A stretch of DNA of 64,000 bases, taken from NCBI GenBank assembly GCA_963728985.1, contig CAVSME010000003.1, positions 1,302,001 through 1,366,000 of the forward strand, given 5' to 3'. Below the pieces are notes generated by a model, which was not told the origin of the DNA, ran no database searches, and saw only the letters and a program-made list of their open reading frames with translations. This DNA is from DASXAI01 sp963728985. GTDB lineage: Bacteria > Actinomycetota > Acidimicrobiia > Acidimicrobiales > Ilumatobacteraceae. Positions within the stretch are counted from its first letter, which is position 1, and each line of letters begins with the position of its first letter. Shown here piece after piece: positions 26,958 through 36,822 of this stretch. The translations under genes and the position numbers were made by a program.

Positions 26958-29900
26958 TCACGACGGGTGCAGGTCGAGTGCAGCGGCAACAGCCTGGTCA
27001 TCGGTGAACGTCGCCGGTTCACGTGACTCGAAACGGGCAACGGTGAACCAGGGGGGTGTCACGAGGCCATGACGGGCACGGATACGGGCCGCGGCCGCGC
27101 CGAACTGGACCGCGATGGGGTCGTCGTCGAGCACCCCGGCGAACCCGGCCAAGGCGTGAGTCCGGTAGTAGGGAATACCGCCGGTCCGGTGGCCCAGGAT
27201 GTTCGCGAAGCACCGCTGCGCCAACAGCGGCTGGTCGGCGCGACCGAGGATCTCGCCGGCGACGCACCAGGCCAGGCACACGGTGCCCTGCCCAGTGACA
27301 TCGCTCGGTGCGGCCGCCAGGCGAGCGGCAACACTGCGGGCGGCGGCCAGGTTGCCGTGCTCGGCTTGGAGGAGCGCGGCCACGGCGTCGAACAGCATCT
27401 GCGCCCCGGGATAGTCGTCGACGGGCCGGCCCCAGACCATTCCGCGCTCGGCCGCTCGCGTCGCCGCTTCGCGGTCACCCAGACAGAGCTCGATGAGCGC
27501 CAGCTCCATGCAAACCTCGGCCGGACGGGAACCGGCGTCGGCCTCCTGTTCCTCGCGCAACTTCATCTCGCGACGGGCGTCGGACCAGCGCCCGACGTTG
27601 CGGTAGACCGTGCCCAGGATGCCGTGTGTGCCGAGGACGATCGACGTCTCGCCCACGTGCAGGGCCCGTTCCAGGCAGGTGATGGCGTCGTCGTTTCGGC
27701 CCGCTCGCAAGGCGAGAAGACCGAGCATGTGGAGCGCCTCGGCGGCGACCTCGTCGTCGCCGATCTCTTCGGCAATCGCGAGCGCCTCGACCGCCCAGTA
27801 GGAGCGGCTGTCGCCCTCGCCGCCGAAGGCGGCGTTTGCGAGGCAGCACGCCACCAGGCGACGATCACCGAGCTCGTGAGCTAGTGCCAGTGCGGCATCG
27901 GCTTCGTGGGCAAATGCGGCCATGTCACCGACCACCGAGAGCAGCCGGCTGAGTTGGACGGCGAGCTCGACCCGCTCGACGGTGGGCGCAGCCGGTTGGG
28001 CCAGGATCTGGCGTAGGTAGCCGACGGCCTCGTATCCAGCATCGGTGACCAACCAGAACTCGCAGAGATCGTGCGCCAATGCTGTAGCTACGGCGAGCCG
28101 ACTGGGGTCGTCGAGCGCCCATCGCAGCGCCGCCCGCAGGTTCGGGTACTCGATCTCTAGCTGCCGAACCTGGTCCACGGCCGCCGGTCCATGAAGCTCC
28201 GGCGCCACGTCCGAGGCGACGGCCAGACACCATGCCAGGTGAGTCCCACGCCGGGTTTCCACCTCACCACCGTCGAGGAGTCGCGCCAGCGCGAAACCGC
28301 GGATCGTCTCCAACATCGAGTAGCGACCGGCCATCCGGTCGAAGTTGATCAGTGACGCTCCCTCCAGCCCGATCAACGCCGGCGGCACGGCCGGCACGTC
28401 CAGCCCGTCGCCGGCGCACACCACCTCGGCGGCGTCAACGGTCCACCCCCCTTCGAAGACGGTGAGACGCCGCAGCAGGACTTGTTCGGCCGGTGCCACC
28501 AGCTGATGGCTCCACGCCACGGTGGCGTCCAGGCTGCGGTGGCGCCCGGCAGCCGTGGTGGCCATGGCGCCGCGTCGGGCTCGTAGGCCGTCGGCGACAC
28601 GATCCAGCGGCAGGCTGCGGGCGGCGGCGGCGGCCAGTTCGACGCCCAGCGGCAAGCCGTCGACAGCCGCGCAGATCGCCGCCACGGTGCTGTCGTCGTC
28701 GAGCCGAACCCCCACCGCGGCACGGTCGAGGAAGAGCTTCGTCGCAGCGTCGATGTCGAGCGGCGGCACGGGCCACGTCGCCTCGCCGCCAGCGGCGAGA
28801 GGCATCCGGCTCGTGGCCAGAATTCGCAGGCTGGGACAGAACGGAAGCAGCCCATCGACCAACCCGCCGACCGCCTCCACGACATGCTCGCAGTTGTCGA
28901 GGACCAGCACGCTCGGCCCGCCACCGAGGCGGCGGCGCAGCGTCGCCAGCAGATCGGCGTCGTCGGTCACCCCGACCACACGAGCAGCGGCTCGGGCGAC
29001 GTCATCCAGGCCGTGGGTCACCAACTCGACGAACCACGTCGGCACACCCCAGCGGTCGTGGTGGGCACGCGCCACCTCGATCGCCAGGCGTGTCTTTCCC
29101 GCGCCGCCCGGCCCGACCAGCGTCACGAGCCGATGTGCTTCGAGCAGAGACGCGACGTCGTGCACGGCGTCGTCTCGTCCGATGAACGACGTCAAGGCGG
29201 CGGGGAGGGCGAGCTCGGCTGATGCCGCCTCCGTTGACTCCGTCACCGGCGGGGCGGCAACCAGGGCTCGCTCGAGAGCGGCCAGATCGGCCGACGGCTC
29301 GAGGCCCACGTCGTCGAGCAGTTTGGTCCGGTAGTCGTGGAACGCTCGAACCGCGTCGACAGTCCGGCCGGCGGCGTGCAAGGCCCGCATCCGTTGCTCC
29401 CACGGACCTTCGCGATAGGGATCGCGTTCGATCAAGCGCAGCGACTCGGTCAGCACCTCGTCGTGGCGTCCGACTCGCAGGAGGGCGTCGAGACGCATTC
29501 CCTCGGCCGACGCCCGTAGCTCGTCGAGCCGGACCGCGTCGCCGCGGGCGAAATCGCTGTCGGCAAACTCGGCATAAGCGACGACACCGCACCATAGGCC
29601 GAGGGCCTCATCCAGCACGTCGAGCGCTTCGACCGGAGCCAGCGCCCGAGCCCGGTCGACCATCTCCTCGAAGCGCCACGCATCCACGGCGTCGTCGCTC
29701 AGGGCCAGCGCGTAGCCAGGCGGACGATGCACGACGGCGTCCCCGCCCAGGCTCGTGCGCAGCCGCGACACGTACGTCTGCAGGGCGTTCAGCGGACTGG
29801 GAGGAGGGTTGCCGTCCCACACGACGTCGATCAGACGGTCGCTCGACACCACGGAACGGCGGGCCATGGTGAGCGCGGCCAACAGGCGCCGCTGCCGGCC

Positions 29901-30509
29901 CGACGACAGGGCGGAGCCGCCGACGTTGATAGCCCCAAGGACCTGGCACCGGACCGGAGCGGCGTCGCGAGGGACTCGCAGCCGAGGAAACAGGCCGTCG
30001 CCCGCCTGGTAGAGGTGGAGGGGATCGGCGACGTCGCGCAGGGCATGGACTCCCAGGTCGACGGCGGCGATCTCGGCCGTTGATCGCACCGCCTCGGTCA
30101 GCAGCACCTGCCCCCCGTGGCCCGCCGCTTCTACTCGGGCCGCCGTGTTCACCACCGGACCGAAATAGTCGCCACCGCGCTCCTCCGCCTCGCCCATGTG
30201 CAGGCCCATCCGCACTCGTAGCGCCGGACCCGGCCACGACGCCGCCGCCAGCTCGGCTTCCGCGCGTTGCGCCGCCCCCACGGCGTCGGACGCCCTCGTG
30301 AAGGCGGCCGAGAATGAGTCGCCCCCCGTGGAGAACACGTAGCCGCCAGCGCCTTCGATGGCGCGGCGGAGGATGGCGTCGTGCATGGCCAGTGACTCCG
30401 ACATTGCCTGTCGGTCGGCCACCCACAGCCGCGTCGACCCCTCCACATCGGTGAACAGGAACGTGACCGTGCCCGACGGCACAGTCACGTTTGCCGCCCG
30501 GGGCGCCAT
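26958..30509 (-). CDS. Cyclase-BTAD-NB-ARC-TPR regulator (SARP/AfsR-like), 1183 aa
   Basis: The ATG at 30509 puts the class III nucleotide cyclase domain at the N-terminus. It has TVTFLFTDVEGSTRLW (metal Asp), FSTGGDSFSAAF (second Asp, but the usual substrate-binding Lys is absent) and GPVVNTAARVEA. Next, at about residues 180-420, come an OmpR/SARP-type winged helix (SGRQRRLLAALTMARRSVVS, NALQTYVSRLRTSLGG) and a BTAD domain. Residues about 445-760 are an NB-ARC-type ATPase (LVGPGGAGKTRLA, VLVLDNCEHV, ILATSRMPL). TPR-like helices fill the C-terminus. It is intact despite the surrounding decay. It is divergent from the Lon-like gene, and the intergenic GTACG boxes suit its DNA-binding domain. 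Confidence 0.9.
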   Translation of the reverse strand: MAPRAANVTVPSGTVTFLFTDVEGSTRLWVADRQAMSESLAMHDAILRRAIEGAGGYVFSTGGDSFSAAFTRASDAVGAAQRAEAELAAASWPGPALRVRMGLHMGEAEERGGDYFGPVVNTAARVEAAGHGGQVLLTEAVRSTAEIAAVDLGVHALRDVADPLHLYQAGDGLFPRLRVPRDAAPVRCQVLGAINVGGSALSSGRQRRLLAALTMARRSVVSSDRLIDVVWDGNPPPSPLNALQTYVSRLRTSLGGDAVVHRPPGYALALSDDAVDAWRFEEMVDRARALAPVEALDVLDEALGLWCGVVAYAEFADSDFARGDAVRLDELRASAEGMRLDALLRVGRHDEVLTESLRLIERDPYREGPWEQRMRALHAAGRTVDAVRAFHDYRTKLLDDVGLEPSADLAALERALVAAPPVTESTEAASAELALPAALTSFIGRDDAVHDVASLLEAHRLVTLVGPGGAGKTRLAIEVARAHHDRWGVPTWFVELVTHGLDDVARAAARVVGVTDDADLLATLRRRLGGGPSVLVLDNCEHVVEAVGGLVDGLLPFCPSLRILATSRMPLAAGGEATWPVPPLDIDAATKLFLDRAAVGVRLDDDSTVAAICAAVDGLPLGVELAAAAARSLPLDRVADGLRARRGAMATTAAGRHRSLDATVAWSHQLVAPAEQVLLRRLTVFEGGWTVDAAEVVCAGDGLDVPAVPPALIGLEGASLINFDRMAGRYSMLETIRGFALARLLDGGEVETRRGTHLAWCLAVASDVAPELHGPAAVDQVRQLEIEYPNLRAALRWALDDPSRLAVATALAHDLCEFWLVTDAGYEAVGYLRQILAQPAAPTVERVELAVQLSRLLSVVGDMAAFAHEADAALALAHELGDRRLVACCLANAAFGGEGDSRSYWAVEALAIAEEIGDDEVAAEALHMLGLLALRAGRNDDAITCLERALHVGETSIVLGTHGILGTVYRNVGRWSDARREMKLREEQEADAGSRPAEVCMELALIELCLGDREAATRAAERGMVWGRPVDDYPGAQMLFDAVAALLQAEHGNLAAARSVAARLAAAPSDVTGQGTVCLAWCVAGEILGRADQPLLAQRCFANILGHRTGGIPYYRTHALAGFAGVLDDDPIAVQFGAAAARIRARHGLVTPPWFTVARFESREPATFTDDQAVAAALDLHPS

Positions 30510-30518
30510 CCCCGCAGC

Positions 30519-30567
30519 GTACGACTCCTTTCGGTCCGGTGTACGCGCTCTGTACGTGAGCCGTACG
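30519..30567. promoter_or_regulatory. Four GTACG boxes in 11-bp phase between regulator and protease genes
   Basis: GTACG occurs at 30519, 30541, 30552 and 30563: spacings of 22, 11 and 11 bp, all multiples of 11. SARP/BTAD regulators of the OmpR-type fold are known to bind short direct repeats spaced by 11 bp near the promoter. The boxes occupy the 80-bp gap between the divergent regulator (start 30509) and the secreted protease (start 30590). Confidence 0.7.
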
Positions 30568-30589
30568 AGGCCGAGCGCACCGTCCGAGG

Positions 30590-31510
30590 ATGGAACGGAA
30601 GCTCGTGATGGCACTCGGGATGGCGGTCAGCCTGGCAACAGCGGCGCCGGCGGTACTGGCCCTGCCCGAGCGGGCCCAGGGAGCCGAGAGCGGCGTCGCC
30701 GCCGACGCCCCGGCGCCAATGTTCTGGGACAAGGAGAGCAACACGCGAGCCGGCGGGAGTGCCGACCGATTCGAGCTCGACGACCCAGCCCGCACGATCG
30801 GCCTGTCGGCCTGGTACTACCTCGCCTATGTGGCCGGCAGCGCCCGGCTCCAGGTCCACGACCGCAATCGGCCCACGACGACGACGGCCGACGCGGCCAT
30901 TGCCAAGAGCGAGAGGGTGGCATGGCACGTCGCCGTGTCGCTGGTGGCCAGCGGCGGCGCCGGCGAGCTTCCCCGCTGGGCCCAGGCCCGCACGGCCAAC
31001 ACCGACGGGCCGTCAGCCGGCTTGCTCTTTGCCCTTGCCTACATCGATTTGATGACCGCTGGGCCCCTGGCCGGCCACCTGCGCGTGGCGGCGACCGGCA
31101 GCCTTGGGTCCGACGGCACGGTAACCGCCGTCCGGATGGTCGACGCCAAGGTTGCCGCCGCCCGCCTCGCCGGCGCCGACGTCGTGTTCGCCCCCGACTT
31201 CCCCGCCGGGACCGGTGCCGTGATGAGCGTTCCGTCACACCTCGGGCGACCGACCGCCGACCGTCCGATCGGGGACTGGCTGAACACCTCCGGGTTCGAG
31301 GTCGCGGGCCGCGTCGCGACCGCCGGCACGGTCGCCCTCGTCCAGGTCGACGATGTACGCCAGGCGCTGGCTTGGCTGTGCGGGCGCACCGGTAGGGCCG
31401 AGACCTGCTCGACCGCTCGCGCCGTCAATGCCCGCCCGCTGTCGGTCGAGCGCCCTGGACTTCGCAGCCTCCACAACATCGAGCCGGCCGGGCCATCTCT
31501 CGCTCGATGA
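30590..31510 (+). CDS. Secreted Lon-like (S16) protease without AAA domain
   Basis: 306 residues. Residues 1-31 are a signal peptide (MERK, then LGMAVSLATAAPAVLALPERAQG-like h- and c-regions). A short helical middle part precedes the Lon proteolytic fold: TDGPSAGLLFALAYIDL with Ser142 as nucleophile, and VRMVDAKVAAARLAGADVVF with Lys187 as general base. The 45-residue Ser-Lys spacing is close to Lon. There is no AAA+ domain and no obvious PDZ domain, which suggests an ATP-independent extracytoplasmic protease. It is divergent from the large regulator and close to the solute-binding lipoprotein. Confidence 0.85.
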   Translation: MERKLVMALGMAVSLATAAPAVLALPERAQGAESGVAADAPAPMFWDKESNTRAGGSADRFELDDPARTIGLSAWYYLAYVAGSARLQVHDRNRPTTTTADAAIAKSERVAWHVAVSLVASGGAGELPRWAQARTANTDGPSAGLLFALAYIDLMTAGPLAGHLRVAATGSLGSDGTVTAVRMVDAKVAAARLAGADVVFAPDFPAGTGAVMSVPSHLGRPTADRPIGDWLNTSGFEVAGRVATAGTVALVQVDDVRQALAWLCGRTGRAETCSTARAVNARPLSVERPGLRSLHNIEPAGPSLAR

Positions 31511-32014
31511 ACAAGCTCACGCCACTCGTCGCTCGCATTGTGACGCCGCCCTGGGTCCCGTAGAGGCGCCCGTTCCTTGGAAAGGATGGAGGCATGGCAC
31601 GACCCGATTCGGCGTTACGCGCTCCGCGATCACGAACAGAATCACGCCCAGAATGACGTCTTCTCTGAGGAGCCAGACGCTCCGCACCGCACGACGGCGC
31701 TCGGCCGGCGGCACGCCTACGCGGTCATGAGGCAGATGGGCGCGCTGCCCGTGGTGACCCTCTGGTGCCCGGGATCCACCGATAGGTACGTAGCAACGAC
31801 CAACAGCGGCTCGCCCCATATCGTTCGATCGCAGCAACCAGGACCGCGCTCCGACCCGGTGATCGGCGCAGTCAACGACCATCCCCGAACACTTGCGCCG
31901 TCCACCAGTCCCGATGACGCGGCGGCTGGCGCCCGCCGACCACTGGAGTGCATACCAGGGTCGCAAACGGCGGCCATCAGGTTCAACTACTCGACGCTGG
32001 TGGACTATCCGCTC
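31511..32014. other. Region without a convincing gene
   Basis: About 500 bp between the Lon-like gene and the relE remnant. A minus-strand stretch encodes one hydrophobic segment (EDVILGVILFVIAERV), but no complete gene can be defined. Confidence 0.45.
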
Positions 32015-32166
32015 CGGATCGGTCACCCGCTCCGTTCGAGTTCGAAGCGCTGTGGACCGTACGGGCGGTGACTACTGGGGTCGTCTACCGCGTCGACGAA
32101 CTCGAACGAGTCGTGGCCGTCGTGACCACTTCCCGTCGCTCCGTCGTTTCCCGACCTCGAGGCTGA
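32015..32166 (+). pseudogene. Remnant of RelE/ParE-family toxin
   Basis: Reading across two one-base shifts gives RIGHPLR, FEFEALWTVR, GDYW, VVYRVDELERVVAVV. This matches the C-terminal half of actinobacterial RelE-type toxins (pattern GHPLRFELEGLWSAR, then a YRVVYRID strand). The N-terminal half and any antitoxin are absent. It is another decayed gene in the mobile part of the island. Confidence 0.5.
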
Positions 32167-32197
32167 AGCGAACGTGTGTGGTGGGGCGGACTGGTGA

Positions 32198-35100
32198 TCA
32201 GAGGTCAAGGCCGAGATCGGGCTCCGCTGGCTCCAGATGCGGCGTGTCGAGGGAGAGCGTGACGCCTCGTTGGTCGAGAAGCTCGAGAACGGGTTCGAGA
32301 AGCTCAAACCATTGGGATCGATCGATTTCGCCCGGGTTTCCGGACAACACCGGCGCCCGGCGGGCCGAGTCGGCGAAGACCTCAGCCGCGTTCGTGAGGT
32401 CGGTGACGGCGACCGGGTGGCCGCTGGCCCACGCAGTCCACACGTCGAGAGCGTCCAACAACTGATCGATCTCGTGGAGCTGTTGGCGGTGCAGGTCCTC
32501 GAGGCCGAACCCGGCCGGTGACGGATGCGCGAGGTCGTGGAGGTTCCATGCTTGCGCTTCAACCGCGTCGAGTCGTTGTTTGACGTCGGCGGCGCCGGCG
32601 TGGATGGCGGCGATGCGGGCTTCGGCGTCGGCGACTCGATCGTTGGCGGCCTTGGCTCGCCGTGCCGTGGCGTGGTGGTGGCCGAAGCCGGCGTGCATGG
32701 CGTCGTGGTTGGCCTTCCACATGGCGGGCCGTAGCTCGCTCCGCAGCTCGTCTTCGATCTCGGCGATGGCGTTGCCGTAGGGCTGCCAGGCGGCCCGGGC
32801 GGCGGCGAGTGCCGGCTGGAGGTCGGCGAGTTCGGCGGCGGCCTCGGCTCGACGGCGGGCTCGGTCGTCGAGGTAGTCGACGAGATCCTCGCGGCGTTGT
32901 TCGAGCTGGGCCCGCCACGGGTCGACCCAGTCGGGAATGATCGACGCCGGCTCGGGCCGTCGGCGGTGGGCCGGCTGGGCTTGGCGGGCGAGGTCTCGTC
33001 GCTGGGTGACGGCGGGGATGTCAGCCCGGTCGTGGGCGAGGACGGCGTCGAGGACGTCGCGGGCTTCGGCGAGATCGTCGGTGTCGGTGATGACGTGGAT
33101 GCGGTTCTCGTCGCGGCCGCGGGTGGCGCCGACGTACAGGCCCCGGTGGGTGGTGGCGGTCGAGACGAGCTCGATGGCGACGTCGACGGTGTCGGCCTGG
33201 TTGCCGTGCTCGGTGGCGGCGTAGCCGAGACGGACATGATCCTGGGCGTAGTCGGCCGGGAGGGTGACGACGCCGTGTCCGGTGCGGTGGGACACGGTGA
33301 GCGACCCGTCCCGGTGGGTCGCCACGACGTCCCACAGGTCACGGTTGCGGACCGGCTCCCCCTGTCGACGTGAGCAGCTGCCGGTCGTTGCGGCGGGTGG
33401 CGACGACGTCGCCCGGGTGGGCGACCTCGCCGCCGGCGATCCCCACGACGCCGTCGTCGGATCGGAGCTGGCCGACGGTGAGGCGCATCCGTTGGATGGC
33501 GTCGTTGAGGGCGTCGACGTGGTCGTTGGTGGCGGCCGTGATGGCCACCGTGCGGCCGTCGAGGGTGTGTCCGATCCAGTCTTTGGCGATGACGTCGAGA
33601 TGGTCGAGGAACGGGCCGGCGACGATCCGGCCGTGGGCCTCGTAGGCGTCGAGCGCTCGCGGGTTGCCGGCTCGCAGCTGCAGGGAGGCGGCCGCTTCCC
33701 ACGGCTCGGTGAACCGGTGGAGACGGGCCAGCTCGTGCACCCGGCCGGTGGCGCACAGCTCGTCGAACAGGCCGCCCCGACCGACGGCTTGGAGCTGGCG
33801 GGGGTCGCCGACGAGCGCGAGCCGCCAGCCGCTGGCGGTCGGCGAGGTCGACGAGGCGGTGCAGGGAGGGGGTGCCGAGCATGCCGGCCTCGTCGACGAT
33901 CAGCGTCGTGCCGGCCGGGAGCCGATAGGGGTCGAGCGGAGCCCGGTCGGTCCGGTCCCATTCGTGGAGCAGCTTGGCGACGGTGTCGGCGGCCACGCCG
34001 GTGTCTCGTTGCAGGACACGGGCGGCCTTGGCCGTCGGGGCCACACCGAACACGGGCCGGTCCCACGACGCCAGGTCGTCGACGGCCCGTTCCAGCATGG
34101 TGGTCTTGCCGGCGCCGGCCGGTCCCACGACGATGACGAGCCGGTCGGCGCCGGCGACAGCGGCGGCGGCGTCGGCCTGCAAGACGTCCAGGCCGGCCCG
34201 CACGACCGTCGGTGACGGCGCCGGCTCGTCGGCTTGGGCGTCCATGGCCCAGGCCAGCACATGCTCTTCTTCGGCGAGGATCGCGTCGCTGGTGAAGTGC
34301 GGGGCGACCGGTTCCAGCCACACCGACCGGCCGTCGGAGGCCCGCCGGGTGGACGTGGCCGGGCGGGTCGAGATCGACGCAGGCGTCGATCACCCGATCG
34401 CAGGCGCGTTCGAGGGCGGCGGCCCACCGGTGTCCCGACAATCGAGGACACGGGTGGCTGGAGATCGCAGATCGCTCGGAGCACGTCGGCCCGGGTCCAC
34501 GTCGAACCCCCGCCGAGAGCCGGTCGATGACCTCGTCGACGGTGACCATCGGCGGCGCCTCGTCCGGTAGGCGATCGTCGCGACGTCGATGGCGGCGACG
34601 AGCCGGCTGGGCGTCCAGTCGAGCTCGGCTGCTTCGGCGGCCCATCGTGTCCGCAGATCCCCGACACCGTTGCCGGTCTTGTGGGCGCGGGTGTCGGCCG
34701 ACGCCTCCCGGCACAGCGCGGCGCGTTCCCAGGTCGTCGGGTCCCGGCCCTCGCGTCGACGGAACTCGCCGACCTTGACCGCCAACGCGTCGTCGACCTG
34801 GCCGGCGCGTTTGGAGAACACCTCGAGCAACTCCCGGGGCATGCCGGCGATCTCGGCTTGGCCGTTGACGATCGGCTCCCACGCCACCCCGTAGCGGTGG
34901 GACAGCTCGGCCCGCAGCACCGACTGGTACAAGCCGCCCAGCATCCGCTGGTGCCGCTTCAGGTAGCGGGCGTCCAGCGCCAGCCACCGGCCGTCGTCGG
35001 TCTGGACCTTGGCCGAGATGACCGCATGGGTGTGCACCTGCGGGTCGTCGGCCCGCGACGTCGTCTGGCGGAACGTGGCCACCGTCAACCCGAGCGTGTC

Positions 35101-35533
35101 GGGGTGCTGGCGGCGGCCGTCGACCCGCACCCGGGTCGTCGCCCCGAACCGCTCCAAGTGTTCGAGCGCCGCGCGTCACGGCGACGTCGTGGGCGTCGAG
35201 CAGGCCCGGATCACCGGTGAGCGCCCACCACACACTCAGCGACTTCGGCGCCGAGAACGTGGCATCGAACCCCGCCACCGCCCGCACCACCTTCCCGCTC
35301 GCCAACGTCCGGTCGCGCAACACGTTGCCCAACGGTGTCCCCGATGTCGGGTCACGGCCCTCCAACAGCGCCTGCAGATCATCGGCGTCGACCCGTCCGG
35401 CGAGTCCCAGCCCGGCCGCCTGGCGGCCGGACCACACACCCGGCTCCTCGCCCGGCGCCTGCGCCAGGTAGTGGGTGTAGTAGGCGGCGGTCGCCGCCGC
35501 CGACGACGCGTACAGGGTCGTCACCCGCAACAT
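32198..35533 (-). pseudogene. MobF/TrwC-type relaxase-helicase, multiply frameshifted
   Basis: It starts MLRVTTLYASSAAATAAYYT at 35533, the MobF motif I with its tyrosines. After a shift near 35175 the relaxase continues with the metal-binding HxH in DDPQVHTHAVISAKV. After further shifts near 34560 and 34330 comes the RecD-like helicase: Walker A GPAGAGKTTMLERA and Walker B TTLIVDEAGMLG. More shifts near 33830 and 33365 lead to RQGEPVRNRDLWDVVATHRD, the helicase motif YVGATRGRDENRIHVIT and a coiled C-terminus ending at 32198. All domains are recognisable in order (about 1100 residues), but at least five frame breaks rule out function. It would have nicked oriT and driven conjugative transfer. 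Confidence 0.88.
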
Positions 35534-35539
35534 CAGCGC

Positions 35540-35989
35540 TCACCGCCGCCAGCGGGCACTTGTCTGTAGAACCCGAGGGACGTTGCGCGGGCCGAGGCGG
35601 TCAACATGAGGATCAGTCCGACTCGAGGAGCGAGAGCTGCGCCGTGCGATTGCACGCCGCTCGACCGCGGCGATCGGACGCGTTTGGCTCGGATCCGTCG
35701 TGTCGGTCCCGTGGAGGTAATCGTCGATCGCGACTGCGACGACCGCAGTCAGGTCGTCGGAATTGACATGGCGGCCGATGCGCATGAATTCGTCCAGCGC
35801 AGCGCTCGGAACCCGAAGGGTTCCTCCGAGCCGGATCGTCGGGATACCGCCGGGCTCACCGTTGAGGAACTTCGCGGCGAGCTGGTATGCCAACGTCCGG
35901 CCGATCCGGAGGCGGCGGGCTGCCTCTGAGATGGTGAGCATCTCCGGCAGGTCCTCGGCAGCGCTTTCGCCGGCGTCCGATCGTCGCAT
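35540..35989 (-). CDS. Excisionase-like HTH DNA-binding protein
   Basis: 149 residues. Residues about 15-70 form a MerR/excisionase-type winged helix: MLTISEAARRLRIGRTLAYQ, then IPTIRLGGTLRVPSAALDEF. The C-terminal half is charged and without a known fold. An internal ATG (MLTISEAA) could be the true start. It ends 6 bp before the relaxase start, on the same strand as the integrase. Such proteins direct excision of integrated elements or control transfer genes. It is intact, unlike the relaxase next to it. Confidence 0.78.
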   Translation of the reverse strand: MRRSDAGESAAEDLPEMLTISEAARRLRIGRTLAYQLAAKFLNGEPGGIPTIRLGGTLRVPSAALDEFMRIGRHVNSDDLTAVVAVAIDDYLHGTDTTDPSQTRPIAAVERRAIARRSSRSSSRTDPHVDRLGPRNVPRVLQTSARWRR

Positions 35990-36167
35990 GGCCCGATCAG
36001 AACTACACCGATGTCACTCCGCCGGCAAGAGCGCATTTCCCCAGCTAGGCCTACTGATCCGCACGTCCTGGTACATAGCGGTACGTGACGGTGCGCGACG
36101 GTTCGCAACGGCGTCGTCTGGTGTGACGAAGAACACACCCAGGGCAGATCAGCGACCGACAGCGTCC

Positions 36168-36534
36168 TCATGACGTGGGCGGATCCCGCTCGATGAGAGC
36201 GTCGACTCGCTCAAGGAGCTCGGCCGGTCGAAGACTCGTCATGCGCCAGATCCGTTCTTCGTCGATGTCGGGTAACCGTTGGTGGGCGATGTGATTCCGA
36301 AGCTGGCGCAACCGGTTCCACGGTTCCACGGTGTACTGGTCCGCTCCAACGGCCTGCGCGTAGGCGACCGCTTCGTTGCCAACGGCGATCCACAACCGGT
36401 GCAGGACCCAACGATGGCGGTCGTCGGAGAAGTAGCGCTCGCGACCGCCGTCGTCGCGCACGTCGATGATCTCGCACGAGCAGGACGCGCATCTCCACGA
36501 GCGCGATGCGGTCCGGCCCTCGGGGCGATGTCAC
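36168..36534 (-). pseudogene. HepT-like HEPN toxin, frameshifted near start
   Basis: GTG 36534 overlaps the MntA-like stop (GTGA) and gives MTSPRGPDRIALVEMR. One extra base near 36490 then breaks the frame; the rest reads CSCEIIDVRDDGGRERYFSD, RHRWVLHRLWIAVGNEA and the HEPN motif RNHIAH, ending at 36168. In HepT toxins the motif is RX4HXY, and the antitoxin AMPylates the Tyr. Here the residue at that place is Arg (RNHIAHQR). An ATG at 36461 could give a 97-residue product containing the motif, so some activity cannot be excluded. Confidence 0.7.
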
Positions 36535-36821
36535 AAAGGCGTAGCGGCGTGCAGGTCGGGGCTGGAGTGAGGGCGCTGGATCACTTCGTCCGACAGGAGG
36601 TCGACCTCCGCCTGGAGCTCCTCCGAGGCGGCCGTCTGGAAGTCGGCGACATCGAAGAAGTCCCGGTCGTCGGCGACATGACCGACGAGCCGGCCCGGGC
36701 CGGCGTAGCGCAGCTCGGTGATGCCACAGGCGGCGGCGAGCTCCTTCAGCCTGCTCGCGTGGGCGCGAACGAGCGCTTCGTCGGCGAGGCGGCCATATCG
36801 AGTCGTTGCCTGATCGCTCAT
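36531..36821 (-). CDS. Divergent MntA-like nucleotidyltransferase antitoxin
   Basis: 96 residues from ATG 36821, 1 bp after the integrase stop. The layout follows MNT-fold antitoxins: helix ADEALVRAHASRLKELAAACG, a first strand, then the catalytic loop region and the C-terminal LQAEVDLLSDEVI. The catalytic GSx10DxD is altered to AGPGRLVGHVADDRDFF, lacking the Ser. Position and overlap with the HEPN protein identify it as the partner. Whether it can still AMPylate is doubtful. It may act by binding only. Confidence 0.6.
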   Translation of the reverse strand: MSDQATTRYGRLADEALVRAHASRLKELAAACGITELRYAGPGRLVGHVADDRDFFDVADFQTAASEELQAEVDLLSDEVIQRPHSSPDLHAATPL

Positions 36822-36822
36822 C

